DNA of 64,000 bases. Source: Papilionanthe hookeriana x Papilionanthe teres. Taxonomy: Eukaryota; Streptophyta; Magnoliopsida; Asparagales; Orchidaceae. Below the pieces are notes generated by a model. It saw nothing but the letters and a program-made list of their open reading frames with translations, had not been told where the DNA came from and made no database searches. Numbering within the stretch: position 1 is the stretch's first letter; each line of letters begins with the position of its first letter. The position numbers were made by a program, and so were the translations under genes. The stretch is taken from NCBI GenBank assembly GCA_022702705.1, contig CM040430.1:76387239-76451238 (forward strand), given 5' to 3'. Below are positions 1 through 12,949 of the stretch, piece by piece.

Positions 1-64
1 GCGGTTGGGATCTTGGTAGTGGCAGCAGAGGGGAGGGGGTTGACAAGCATGTTATTATGATGCA

Positions 65-3000
65 GAACAGGACAATAGGTTCTAGGCGGCTAGAGTATTG
101 GATTGCAGGGGGAAAAGGGTGGTTGGTTCCTGCAGGGTGGAAGTGGGTAGTAGAGAACAGTTGTGGATACAATAGGGGTGCTCGCAGGGATGGAGAAAGG
201 ATGGACAATGGGAATGAACCACCAAAAGAGCAAAAGTTGGATGTTTGACAAGGTGGAATGGTGGACTACAAGACAACACTAGCGAAGATGAGAATAGGCG
301 GCATGAATGGTTGTTGGAAAGGTAGGGAGGAGGTTTGGTGGCTAAAGAAGATAGCAGAGCTGCTATCCTTGGGCCGACTGCGGCAAGTATGATGATGCAT
401 GTAGCGAGAGGGAGGTTGAAGTGGATGGGAATGTCAAGGAAAAATACTCTTGGGAGATCAAGATACAAAAAGAGCACCACCCGACTCTTGGGAGTGAGTT
501 ACCATATCAGAATGAGATACAGTCGGAGCACCACTCATCCTTGGATACTACCCTAGAAAAGAAAACAAAGACACTGACAGCTGTTCGGAAAGAAACACAA
601 GTAAAGAACTGTTTTAAAACACGAAAAAAATATATTTATAGACTTTAGGGTAAATAGAAGTTGTCCCCATTCCAAATAGAAGGGAAATGCATGTAAAGGG
701 TCGAGCGGCCCTCCAAGACCGGTCCAAGCCGCAATCTCTCTCTTCAGTTTGCGGTATTGTAGCAAGGACCACAGGCTAGTCCAGGTTCCTGCAAGAAGCT
801 GCCACATCACTTATGCTTCTCCAAATTAACTGGCTGAAACTTATAGATTAAAATAGGTTTTCTCACCCAACATTTGAAAGATGAACTACTAATATTTTTT
901 AGAATGATCTTGTTCATCTTATTAAAACTTGTTATGCTTACTTTAAGCTAACTAAATGAAATTTCAGCATTGACAATTTAAGCATCTACTCGAGCATCTC
1001 GACATGAATTTGATAGTCTTAAAAGAGGGGGCGCCCCCTTTTGATGAAAGGGATTTTTATGATCTGAATAAAATTCATAACGATCTTTTCTCATAAGGGA
1101 AAATATGATCATTGGTTGAATATGGTTGAGGTCTCGGCTTGATGCTTGATGTCAACCCAAGTAAATATAGGTAACCCCCTATCTTAATAGCAAAAGAAAT
1201 TTTGACATTAACTGAACATAGTCGAGGATTTCAACTTAGAACATATTGTTGATCCTTATGATGGAAGTTGAATTTCAATTTGACGATGACATTATGCTCT
1301 GCTTGATTATTTATTAAGGGACGTGCATCTCTTTAGTTTAGACCAGATTTGTTGATCTATTGAGAGAAACACAATACTCAATCGCTTAACTTTTCAAATT
1401 GGATAAGCTGGGGAAAGAAAATTATTTTCATTAGATGAACAAGTTGGGGGCTCTTTAACTACAACTATATTTGGGCTTGTTGAGCGATTGGAGATGTTAG
1501 CAACTCGACTATATTTGAACTTGTTGAGTTATCAACAGAAATTTGAGTTCTAGACTTGCATTTTAAACAAACCCGCATTTCTCCAACTTAATGTATTAGA
1601 GCACTTGAGCTCAAAGGTCTCTCGCTTGACATCTACAATTGCAGTAAGTCTGAGAAAGAACCTCTGACTTTTGAATTGCCTGGAGTGTGGCTTACTTGAT
1701 GAAAATATGTTTTCTACTCAATTGATTGATCATAGCCATGGCATTAATGTGGAAAGATGTATAGGGGATCTCTGCTTGAACCATGATATCAACCCAAATT
1801 ATAAATGAAGAATATATATGGGGATCTCGATTCAACACCTGATGTCAACCCAAGTGACAATATATAATCTATGTTTGGGGATCTCAGTCCAAACCTCGAT
1901 GTCAATCCAAAGTATAAATGAAGAATGTATATGGGGATCTCGGCTACGCACCTAATGTCAACCCAAAAAAAATAAGCAACCCCTTTCTCCTATTAGCAAG
2001 GAAAATTTGATGCCAACTGGACATATTCAGAAATCTTGGTTGAAGCACTGAACCCAAATGAAGAACCTATAATGACAAGGTTATATTTATTCGCCCTTAA
2101 ACTTGGTATGAAGTTCAAGCTTAGTTTCTTTAGTCTTGGCTTCACACTTCAACAAACTTGTTGAAAACAAGAGGGCTTCTTCAATCTATATGCTTAATAC
2201 TTGATCAAATATTAACAAAAAGCTCAAATTGATTCCTTATTTGAGTAAGAATCATGTCTTTGATTTGGCTCACTGCCTTCGATCAAATGAAAAAGCCAAA
2301 ACATTTAGATCACTTAACATATAAGTTGAAAAAGCTCAGATAGAACAACTTCTGTCTTCAAATGAATATAGTGGGGACTCTTTAACTGCGGTCATAATTG
2401 GGCTTATTTAGTGAGAAGAGCTATCAGCGACTCTGCCATATTTATGATTACTGAGTTCTACAATCAAAGGCCACGAGTCTTGGACTTATGCTATAAACGA
2501 ACCTGTGCTTCTCCAGCATGACACATTGAAGCTCACTAGCCCAAAATTATATTGCTTAACTTACAAAATTATGGCAAGTCTAAGAGATGAACATTTGACT
2601 CTTAGCACGGCTTTGAAAGTAACTGGCTTGAATATAGAGACATTTTCTTTAGTTCCTTGAATGTAACTTTGGCATCAATACATTGACCTAAATGATAGAA
2701 TATTGAGCTCATTTGGGGACCTCATATTAGACACGATGTCAACCAGAATGACATAATATAAAACATATTTGGGATCTCAACTTAGGGCATGGTGTCAACT
2801 CAAATTTTGAAGAAAGATATATGGGGATCTCGACATTGTCCAATGTCGACCGAAATAAAAAAAAGTAGCCCCATGTTTAACAAATAGGAATAAATTGTCA
2901 CTAGTTGAGTATAATTGGGGATCTCGACTTGAATTTGATGTCAACCCAAATAAATATATATAACACATTGTTTCAATAAGAAGGAAAAGCCTAATTCAAG

Positions 3001-3566
3001 CTAAATATTGTTGGAGATCTCGACTTATAGCACGATGTCAACCTTAAAAAAATAAAGGACTATTGAGAACAAAATTTTACCCTTGTGCATGGTATGAAGA
3101 TTGAGCTAGCTTTTCGATCTTAAGCTTCACACTTCAATGAACTTAGGAAAAATGGAGAAGCTCATAAGCTTAATTTGATTCATTCTTTGGATGAGGATCA
3201 TCTCTTTGATTTTATCTACCACTTTTAATCAGATGAGAGAATCTCAAGGCTTAGATCATTTAATTCATTGGGTTGAATAATCTTTAATAGTATAGCGATT
3301 GTCATTAGATGGATAAAGGAGGGGCTCTTTTACTGCTGACATATTTTAGCTTTTTGAGCGAGAAGAGTTGTCAGCGACACAGCTATATTTGAGCTTGTTG
3401 AGTCTGACCACAAGACATGTTGAGTCATTAACTTTAGTTGTAGGCGAACTTTTGCTTCCCTAACAGAACTTGTTGAAGCTCACGGGCTTAAAAGTATCTC
3501 GCTTGACATCTTGAATTGTAAAAAAAATTGAGAGATGAACCTCTCATTTTTGAAACGAACTTCAGT
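65..3566. repeat. Higher-order tandem repeat, unit 1 (about 3.5 kb)
   Basis: The unit has a head of about 0.9 kb (65-1000) followed by three diverged monomers of about 930 bp. A landmark GGGGCTCTTTAACT-like motif recurs at about 1446, 2373 and 3321. A second landmark (AAGCTC, then a GCTTGACAT-like string, then an AGATGAACCTCT-like string) recurs once per monomer. A shorter motif, GGGGATCTCG followed about 15-20 bases later by GATGTCAACCC, is scattered many times. The whole unit is homologous to 3586-9414. Short ORFs here are broken in every frame. Its origin is unknown; it could be a retroelement remnant that became tandem. Confidence 0.75.
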
Positions 3567-5984
3567 GCGGTTCGATGGGGGTTCTGAGTGGCTTGAGTAT
3601 TGAATTGGAGGGGGAAAGGGGTGGCAGGTTCCAGTAGGGTGGATGTGGGTAGTAGAGAATAGTCGTGGATAAAATAGGAGTGCTAGCAGGGATGGGGAAG
3701 GGATGGACAATAGGAATGAGTGACGAAAATAGCACAAGTGGGATATTTACAGTTGGCAACGACAAGGAGGAAAGGTGGACAACAAGACAACAGCAGCTAA
3801 GATGAGTAAGGGAGGAATGAATGATTGTTTGTCAGGTAGGGAGGAGGGTATGGTGGCTATAGAAGTTAGTAGAGTTGCTATCCTTGGGCCGACTGCAGCA
3901 AGTATGATGATGACTGTAGAGAAAGGGAGGTTGAAAATGATGGAAATGTCGTGGAAAAATACCCCCGCGAGATCGTGATACGAACAAAACACCACCCGAC
4001 TCTTGGGAGTGAGTTACCAACTTGGAACAAGATACGGCAGGAGCACCACTCGTTTTTGGATATAACCCTAAGAAAGAAAATAAGGACATCGACGGCTGTG
4101 CGGGCAAAAATACTGCAAAAAACTGCTTTAAAACACGAAAGCAACATATTTATAGACTTTAGGGTAAATAGAAGTTAACCCCATTCCAAATAGAAGGGAA
4201 ATCCATATAAAGAACAGTTCGAGCAGCCCTCTGAGACTAGTCCAATCCGCAATCTCCCGCTATAGTTCGTAGTACTGTAGGAGGGATCAAATGCGCTTCC
4301 AAGTACTGCAGCAAGTGTTTCTCCAGAAAGCTGCCGCATCACTTATGCTTCATCAGCTTAATTGGCTAAAACTTATATATTATAATAGGTTTTCTCACCC
4401 AACATTTGAAATCATAGTGATTCTGGAGATGAACTATTAATTTTTTAGAATTGTCTTGTGAATAGTATTAAAATTTGTTAGGCCTCTTTTTAGCCAATTG
4501 AATGAAATTTTAGCAATGATAATTCAAGCATCTACTTGAGGATATCAACAAGAATTTGATAATATTAAAAAAGGGGGCGCTCCAATTTGATGAAAGGGAT
4601 TTTTATAGCTGAAACACTCTGGGATCTCAACCATGAAATCGATGTTAACCTGAACGCATACACATTTGCTCGGAATAAAATTGATAATGATCTTTTTCTC
4701 ATAAAGGAAAATTTGAACATCGGTTGAATATACTTGAGGTATCGGCTTCATGCTTGATTTCAACCCAAATAAATATAGCTAATTCCTAATTTTAAAAGCA
4801 AGAGAAAGTCTAATATTAACTAAAGATAGTCATGGATCTCGACTTAGAACATATTGTCGATCCTTATGAGGAAAGTTGATACTTCAATTTGATGATGACA
4901 TAATGCTCTACTTGATTATTTATTAAGCGACACACTCGCATTAGTTTAGACCAGATTCATTGATTTGTTAAGATAATCTCAATACTCGATTGTTTAACTC
5001 TTTAGACTGGAAAAGCTTTTGGGAAAGACAGCTATTGTCATTAGACGAACAAATTGGGGCTCTTTAACTACAACTATATTTGGGTTTGTTGAGTGTTAGA
5101 GGTCTACTCGACTATATTTCAGCATGTTGTTTCCCATTATCAACACCCGCCTGAGTTCTAGTCTTGAGCTGTAAAAAAAATGCATTTCTCCAACTTAATA
5201 TGTTGAAGCTCTTGAGCTCAAACGTCTATCGCTTGACATGTAGAATTGTGGTAAGTCTGAGAAATGAATCTTTGACTTTTGAAATTGCCACGAGTGTGGC
5301 TTCCTTGATGATAAATTGATTTCTACTTGATTGATTGATTCTAGCTTTCGCATTAATGTGTGGAATGATCAATTGGGGATATCCTCTTAAACAATGAAAA
5401 TCATAAATGAAGAATATATATGGGGATCTTGGCTTGGCACCCAATGTCAACCCGAGTAACAATATACAAACTATATTTGGGGATCCCAGCCAAAGCTTGA
5501 TGTCAACCAAATTATAAATCTCAGCTTCGCACCTAATATTGACCCAAATAAAACAAGCAGCCCCTTTATCTTATTAACAAAGGAAAATTTGTTGCTAGTT
5601 GGACATATTTGGAAATCTTGACACGAAGCACTATGAAGAATCTTTAATGACAAGGTTATATTTATTCAACCTTAAACTTGGTATCAAGTTCAAGCTAGTT
5701 ACTTAACTTGTGCTTCACACTTCAAAAAAATTGTTGAAAAAGAGAGGGGCTTCTTCAATCTATGATAAATACTTAATCGAATATTATGAAAAAGCCCAAA
5801 TTGATTCCTTCTTTGAGTGAGAATCATCTCTTTGATTTTGCTTGTTGTCTTCAATCAGATGAAAAATCCTTAACATTTAGATCACTTAACTTATCAGGTT
5901 GGATAAGCTTTAGACAAGACAACTCCTATCTACAGATAGATATAGCGGTGACTCTTTCACCGCAGTCATATTTTGGCTTGCTTC

Positions 5985-6924
5985 GGGTGTGTTTGGGGCA
6001 GCTTATCAGCTGCGGTGGCGTTTTCAAAACGCACAGCGTTTGGATGGAGCGTTCGGTCAGCTTATGCGCGAACGTCATTTTTATTTTACATTAAACGTGG
6101 GCCGCAGGTTGATCCCCGCGGTCCGCGTTTAGGCAAACATTTTGACGGGGTTGCCCTCATCTCGTCGAGAGAGGAGATGGATTGCACTCATCTCGTCGAG
6201 AGAGAAGAGACAGAGGAGAAGAAGATCGAAGGATATGCTTGATCACCTCGCTCGACGTCGCAGGCCGAAGCATCGCTCGTCGTCGTAGGCCGAAGTCATC
6301 TGCCCCGCTCTCCTGGTATCGGCTTCCTGGATGAGACCTCACAATACAGTCGCTGTTAGAGCTAATAGCGAAAGCCACGATGGAATCACGACATTCAAAG
6401 CTTAGCGATGCTCCCTTCTTTCTCATCCTTCCGCTCCGCTCCTACCAGAAACCATCCAGGAAGGTCAAGCGTGTTCACGCCATCATTAGGGAAGAAGGTC
6501 CTATTCACGCCAAAAGAAAAACTACTTGGAAATATAAAAATAATTAGATAATAAATTTTAATTTTAGTTTAATATTCCATATGTTTGGTTTCATATAAGA
6601 AATTTTAACATGGCTCCTGGAATGTTTGGCCGTATTTATAAACATGTCACCCAATTCCTATATATTTACATATCCATCATCTAAAATTTATATTTTTATA
6701 TTTATACCACCCAAATCCTTCATATGAAATTAAAAATAACAACATTACTACATGAGCAGAATAGTCATTTATCCAGAAATAATTGCAAATCGATCTGCAT
6801 TTCAATACGCAAACCAAACAATAGTACAACTTATCCGAATCGATTCTTGATCGATGAACTATCTTGATAAGTCATGCTAATCCTGGATAAGCTAGATAGT
6901 GCTATTCGCTGCCCAAACAGACCA
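5985..6924 (+). mobile_element. Harbinger-like non-autonomous DNA transposon X (940 bp)
   Basis: The left end GGGTGTGTTTGGGGCAGC matches the inverted right end (reverse complement TGGTCTGTTTGGGCAGC). The insertion interrupts a site intact in repeat unit 1 (near 2400). The flanks are TTC and TTA, consistent with a 3-bp TTA target duplication with one change. Subterminal sequences differ between the two ends. The GC-rich interior (6120-6480) carries a repeated CTCATCTCGTCGAGAGAG motif and no transposase. PIF/Harbinger is inferred from the TTA target and TIR style. Confidence 0.7.
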
Positions 6925-6969
6925 TTAGTGAGAAGAGTCATTGGCGACTGTCATATTTAGACTTATTAA

Positions 6970-8298
6970 GGGTCTGTTTGGGGCAGCTGAAGCTTATCCA
7001 GATTATGCTGATAAGCAGCATTATTCGATAAGTCATTGATTAGTAACTGATTCGTATGTTCTACTTACTGTTTGGTTTAGTACATGTTGGAAAATAACTG
7101 ATTTACAGCTGTTTCGGGATAAATGACAATTCTGCCCCTGATCTGAATGGATGCATATATAGAGAGTAAGAGAGGAAGATTGACATACATAGCACTCCAT
7201 TCATATGTATTTTTGCTTTGCAACTAACCAATACACTTGTTGAATAATTTGAATTCGGTTCGATTAATTTTAATTAATATAAACAAGGCAAGTAAAAATC
7301 AAAAAAATAACATTAAAAATTTTAAGCAACGCAAGTATGAATATATATGTCAAAATTTGTCTCAAACTCGAATCGAGCATGAACAACTTATAATTTGATC
7401 AAACCATGTCCAAATAATAACTTAACTTGATTCGACTCTGATTACAATCCTTAAATGTACTAAATATTATTGTTTGTAAATGTAAAGATGTCTATTTTTC
7501 AAAAATAATTTTTTCTTCATGTATTTATTTAAAATAGAATTATCATATTTTTTAAATTGTATAAGCAATTACAGAATAAAAAATTCCTTAAGTTTGAGTG
7601 AAATTTATAAAAATATAAAAAAGGGGGAGGGGAATAGGGGGTCGTTTTTACAAATTCTTCCAGGCTAGGTAAACCTCTCCGATCTCCTCACCAAATTCTT
7701 TCACGCTAAGAACGATCTGGGACGAAGGCTTGGATGCCATTGTTATCTCTTTGAGGTTCTCCACTGTTCTTCCTCCTGTTGTTTTCACCGCCGATGGAGA
7801 TCGTTTGGCTAGGCAGAGGAGAGCTACCGAGGATGTAGGAAGGTGCCGCTTGCTTTCAGCGACGGAGAGCGAGGTACCGTGGCTTCAAGCAAGCTTTCGG
7901 CAGAGGAGCGAGCGAGAGGGGTAGAGGCATAAAAGATTAAAACTAAAAGATTAATCCACTCATTCCAAAACACAAAAAAAATAATCAAATCCAAAACTAC
8001 AAATATTGAGCAAATGTAAAACTTCACTCTGTAAGTTTGTTCCATTCCTCCCCTTTTTATTTGTAGTTTAGCCCTAAATCTATTAATATAACTCGTATAG
8101 TTCGAGTCATTGGTAGAATTTTTATTTTTTTACACTTGCAAACTTTCGAACGCGGATCGCGGGTATAGCCCTGCGGATCGCGTGTAATAGAAAATAAAAA
8201 ACTCGGTTTTGCGATAATCTGTCCAGACGTGCTAAACAAACGGATAGGCAGCGTTTTCAAAAACGCCGCCGCACTTATAAGCTGTCCCAAACTGGCCC
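6970..8298 (-). mobile_element. Harbinger-like non-autonomous DNA transposon Y (1.33 kb), opposite orientation
   Basis: The ends GGGTCTGTTTGGGGCAGCT and (reverse complement) GGGCCAGTTTGGGACAGCT are flanked by a perfect TAA duplication (6967-6969, 8299-8301). Its left subterminal about 180 bp matches the inverted right end of X, and its right about 170 bp matches the inverted left end of X, so X and Y are one family in opposite orientation, 45 bp apart. The interior, including a GC-richer block at 7670-7925, has no transposase and looks unlike the interior of X. Confidence 0.75.
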
Positions 8299-10291
8299 TA
8301 AGTCTTACCATCAAAGCCCACTTGAGTCTTGGACTTGTGTCATAAAAGAACATGCACTTCTCCAACTTGACACACTGAAGCTCACAAGCTCAAAATTTTA
8401 TTGCTTAACTTATAAAACTGTAGCAAGTCTAAGAGATGAACATTTGACCCTTAACACAGCTTTGAGAGTAACTTGCATGAATAGAGGGACATTTCTGCTT
8501 TTTTTCTTGAATGTAGCTTTGACATTGATATGTTGACTCAAATGATAGAATATTGAACTCATTTAGGGATCTCACATTAGACACGATTTTAACCAAAATG
8601 ATAGAAAATAGAACATTTTTGGAGATCTCAACCTATGCATGGTGTCAACTCAAATTTTAAATGAAGATATATGGGGATCTCGCCTTAGCCCGATGTTGAT
8701 CCAATTAAACTAAGTAGCCCCATGTCTAACAAATAGGGAGAATTTGTCACTAGTTGAATATGATTGGGGATCTCAACTTGAATTCGATGTTAACCAAAAT
8801 AATTATATATAACAGATTGTCTTGATAAGAAGTAAAAGCATAATGAAAGTTGAATATAGTTGGAGATCTCGACTTATAGCACGATGTCAACCCTAACAAA
8901 AATAAAGGACTATTGACAACAAAATTTCACCCCGGTGCTTGATATGAAGATTAAGCTAGCTTTTTCGATCTTAAGCTTCACACTTCAATGAACTTATTGA
9001 AGAAGGGAGAAGCTCATAAGCTTAATTTGATTCCTGCTTTGAATGAGGATCATCTCTTTGATTTTATCTACTACCATCTTCAATCAGGTGAGAGAATCTC
9101 AAGACCTAGATCACTTAACTCATCAGGTTGAATAAGCTTTAGTAGTATAATGGTTATGATTAGATGGATAATACAAGGGCTCTCTTACTGCGGACATATT
9201 TGAGATTTTTGAGTGAGAAGAGTTGTCCACGACTGAGCCATATTTGGGCATGTTGAGTCCAACCACCAGGACCTGTTGAGCCCTTGACTTTAGTTGTAGG
9301 CAAACTTTTGCTTCTTTATCTGAACTTGATGAAGCTCACGGGTTTATCTTGCTTGACTTCTTAAATTGTAGAAAATTTGACAGATGAGCCTCTCATTTTT
9401 GAAACAAACTTGAGTGTGCTTTGCTTGTAAAGAGATCGAACTAATTGTAGCTACTTGAATATAGCTTTGGCAGTGATGAATTAACAGATCAATTAAGGAT
9501 CTCACATTGACCACGATATCAAGTGGTTGAATATGTCTGGAGATCTCGGTTTACCGCCCAATGTCAACCAAAATAATAATGAATCACCTATCTTGCAAGA
9601 AGAAATTCTTGGATAAGAATATTTGCAAATTTTAGCTTAAATTACAAAGTCAACCCAAATAAAATAAAAAATGCCCGTCTAACAGGGGATTTTCAAGTGA
9701 GCAATAAGTAGCTTCGGGACTTTCAGCTTGGAGCTGGATATCAACCCAAATAAAATATAAAAAGCTACATGTCTTATAACTTAAATATATTTAGGTATCT
9801 CAGAATAAGGCTTGATATCAACTCAAATATAAAAAAGAAGCCCCCTATCAGAAAAGAAAATTCCGGCGGTATGGACATATTTAGAATTTTCAACTTGAAG
9901 CTCCATATCTGGGAATTTAACCTTGGAGCCACTCTTAATGGAATTTGTTAACAATCATTGTTAAGAGCATAAATCAGATGTCACACCTTCATTCCTTTTA
10001 ACACAACTTTCTTCCTCATGAGGATTCAATCTCCAAATGTGTTTGCTCTTTCGTTGGGACCATTTAATGACGAATTTCTAGACACATGGTCTAAGTGTCA
10101 TGTCTCAATGTTCATCAAACAAGATTCATTAAATCTGTTCCGAGTCACCACAGCATATGCTAACCCTGCACATAGCTGGAACTTTCTTTGATGTGCTTGT
10201 TGAAATGCACAGCTAGTGGATACTTTAATAACCTAAGGCCTTCTCGCTCTGAGCAAATATAATAATAGCCCTAGTTTTAGCAATGTGAATC

Positions 10292-10896
10292 TCTACACCA
10301 TCAAGCTGGATAGTGGCCATGAATAGTGAGATTCCCTAAAAGTGATTATTTATGTTTTCAAGATAATACCTTCCATGGTGCCAACCACCATAGTAATTAC
10401 TATCAGAAATATTCTCTTTAAGAATCAAAACTTGCAAGATATTTGAAGTTGAACACAATATGCAGCTCATCAATATGAAATTTTGCAACCAGTAGTAGTG
10501 ATCTTCAAGTTTAGTTTGCTTTGGTGGCAATAACTTGAAATTTGAATTTAAGTAAAGCAACCATATGCTCATCCTGCAGAGCTTGTCTTTATAGCAAGAT
10601 ATTTTAGGAGTAGATTACAAGATTCTAGCGATCATGCATCAAAAAAAATTTTTGTCCGGTGATAATTTTCTTCATGAGTGAGACTTTCTTTTAAGTTCAG
10701 GCTAAAATTCATGAGAGAGATTTTGGCAAGCTAAGGCTTTTTTATGTTGCTCTGAATAAGTACATCAAATGACCCTAGCATCAGTGATGGGAAAGTTTAA
10801 ACCATCAAGCCAGATAGTGGTCATGAATAGTGGGATTTCCTGGGAGATATTATCTTAAATTTAGAGATTAAAATAACTCCTAGGGGTGTCAACCAC
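10292..10896. repeat. Diverged 0.5-kb direct repeat pair
   Basis: About 100 bp at 10292-10391 recurs at 10793-10896. Both hold ACCATCAAGC..GATAGTGG followed by CATGAATAGTG and end near a CCAACCAC/TCAACCAC string. The period is about 503 bp. No coding function is seen. Confidence 0.55.
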
Positions 10897-10934
10897 ATGT
10901 GATAATTTCTAATAGAATTATGTTATCCCAAAAT

Positions 10935-11445
10935 ACAATCCTGATAGATTTATTTTCATCGACACTTTCTAATAGACTCTTCCTATTGTGTGATAGAAAA
11001 GTACCGCGTAGACTTGAAGGAAAATTTTATAAGATGGTGGTGAAATCTGTAATGCTTTATGGCGCGAAATGTTGGCCTATAAAAGAGAATCATAAAACAA
11101 AGTTAAGTGTTGCTGAGATGAGAATTCTTAGGTGGAAGAGTGGCTTGACACTCAGAGACAAAATGCGAGACATATCCGTGAAAGGATTGGTGTAGCTCCA
11201 GTGGCAGGCAAGACTTGAGAGACATTTTAGATGGTTTTGTCACTTGAGAGACATCTTAGATTCGACTTATGTTAACAAAGGCAGAAATAGACCTAAAGAG
11301 ACTTATGCATAATGTATAAAAAATAATTTTAATATATTAGAATTAAATGAAAATATGACGCTCAATAAAACACCAAGAAGAAAAAGGACTCATGTAGCCA
11401 ACTCCACTTTATGGGATAAAGACTTGTTGTTATTGTATTGTTGAC
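10935..11445 (+). pseudogene. RTE-type LINE fragment: C-terminal reverse transcriptase and 3' tail
   Basis: Translation shows LCDRKVPRRLEGKFYKM, then a YGAKCWPIKENH-like stretch and SVAEMRILRW, which is the C-terminal part of plant non-LTR reverse transcriptases of the RTE/BovB kind. After in-frame decay it runs to a 3' end that reads through GTAGCCAACTCCACTTTATG and GGATAAAGACTTGTTGTT, the conserved 3' terminus of this family. The 5' part is absent, as usual for truncated LINE copies. Class assignment is from memory of the family. Confidence 0.75.
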
Positions 11446-11539
11446 TTTTTGAAGTTTAACAACATATATTGTTTACTTCAAAATTTCAACCCAAAATTGT
11501 AATGAGACAGTGATCTTCAAATTTATTTGTATTTCTTTT

Positions 11540-12205
11540 CGAACATCAAATTTGTCTGTATTTCTTTTCGAATCATTCAACAGCTCATTCTTGAATTGAT
11601 ATTCAATGATCATACCCCATGCTCGCCAGATAGATTTTATCTTTCTGTTGGAACCCTTTGGTAGCAGTTTTTTGGATTTAGATTATTGGGCATTGCTTCA
11701 ATGTTCACTGGATAGAATGTCTTTTGGTTAGAAACTTTCAGCAGTAAATTTTCGGATTGAGAATGTTGGTTCATACCTTGATGCTTACAAATAGAGTTTA
11801 TCATTATGTTGGGACCCTTAGAAGGCAGATTCCGATATTAAGGTCTAAGGTTGGCTACCCATTGTTCACCACACAAAATTTATCTTTATGTTGGAACCTT
11901 TTGGCTGTAGTCTCCCTAATTGAATCCATTGGTCATACCTCGATTCTCACAAAATAAATTTTAACTTTCTGTTGGGACTTTTCGATAGCAAACTATTGAA
12001 TAGAAACTCATGTGTCATACTTTGTTGTTCTTCAGACATATTTTGTCATTTTGTTGGCACACTTCAACAGCAAATTCTAGAATTGAGATTAAAAAATCAT
12101 ATCCCAGTGTTCACCACATAGAATTTGTCATTATGTTAGGACCTTTCGACAACAAATTCCTGTATTGAAATTCACATGTTATGTCTCGATGCTCATCGGA
12201 TAATG
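11540..12205. repeat. Minisatellite of about 82 bp, roughly eight diverged units
   Basis: A TTTGTCATTATGTTGGGACC-like motif recurs near 11640, 11715, 11797, 11880, 11957, 12040 and 12126. Each is followed by a CAGCAAATTC-like segment and a CATACCTCGATGTTCACC-like segment. A related single unit lies at about 10040-10120. It is noncoding. Confidence 0.75.
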
Positions 12206-12949
12206 CTTACTCAAAATTTACAAATAAATATGATAAAAACATTTTACCTTTTTATTTATATTTTATCATCTTTATAATGTTATTATAGCGAATGTATGAC
12301 TAGCTAAAGATGAAAAGAGAACCCTTCGCCAACAAAGTCGCTAAGAATCTCTGGGCTCTGAAAATTTGTTGCCACCATCCCTCTCAAAAATATGAGCTAC
12401 AGTCGTGAGTATACATTAGCCGACAGAGAATCAAATATATCCTATGATTCACGTCTCAAAAAGCAGAGTAATTGGAGAACAAACGAGCTACAGTTGTGAC
12501 CATAAAAGGTGCCATTTGACGGCAACCACTGGTCAAAAAGCTAAGGTCTTAACCACATTTTTTGTGGAGCTAACTGGTCAAAGCATGCAAACAGAGGACA
12601 TGGGTCAGTCCTTACAGGCGTAGATTGATTTGAGAGTGAATTTAGTGGTATATATGCTGTAAAAATGGCTTTATATGAGCTAGGTCAATCATAAACTTGT
12701 CACCTCAACAAATTGGTGTGTGGGGTGAAAGAATTTACTTTTAAATTTTTAGTGATTTCTAATATTTAATATTTTATGATTTTTAGGAATTTTAGAATTT
12801 TATTATTGCTTCTCAAAATTGAACTTTGTCAACTTTGTGTCTTCCTTGCGAAGGATTTAGTTTAGGATTGATGCATGATAGATTTGAAGCTTAATTTTGA
12901 AAGTAAATCCTTCTGGTTGAAATCCTCTACTTAATTTTGAAAGTAAATC

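Larger units (their letters stand above)
3586..9414. repeat. Higher-order tandem repeat, unit 2 (3.5 kb plus two insertions)
   Basis: This is homologous end to end with 65-3566. The head at 3586-4560 matches 65-1040, including the shared string AGGTTTTCTCACCCAACATT. The monomer landmarks sit at about 5056, 5946 and 9177; after subtracting the two transposon insertions (about 2.27 kb) the spacings are about 890 and 960 bp. Sequence of the same type continues, partially, to about 9950. The two units have diverged considerably, so the duplication is not recent. Confidence 0.75.

Noticed and set aside
3480..4178. Several ORFs of 60-90 codons in the repeat heads (also 57-810)
   Set aside because: The corresponding frames in the two repeat units are not conserved as protein, and they overlap on both strands.
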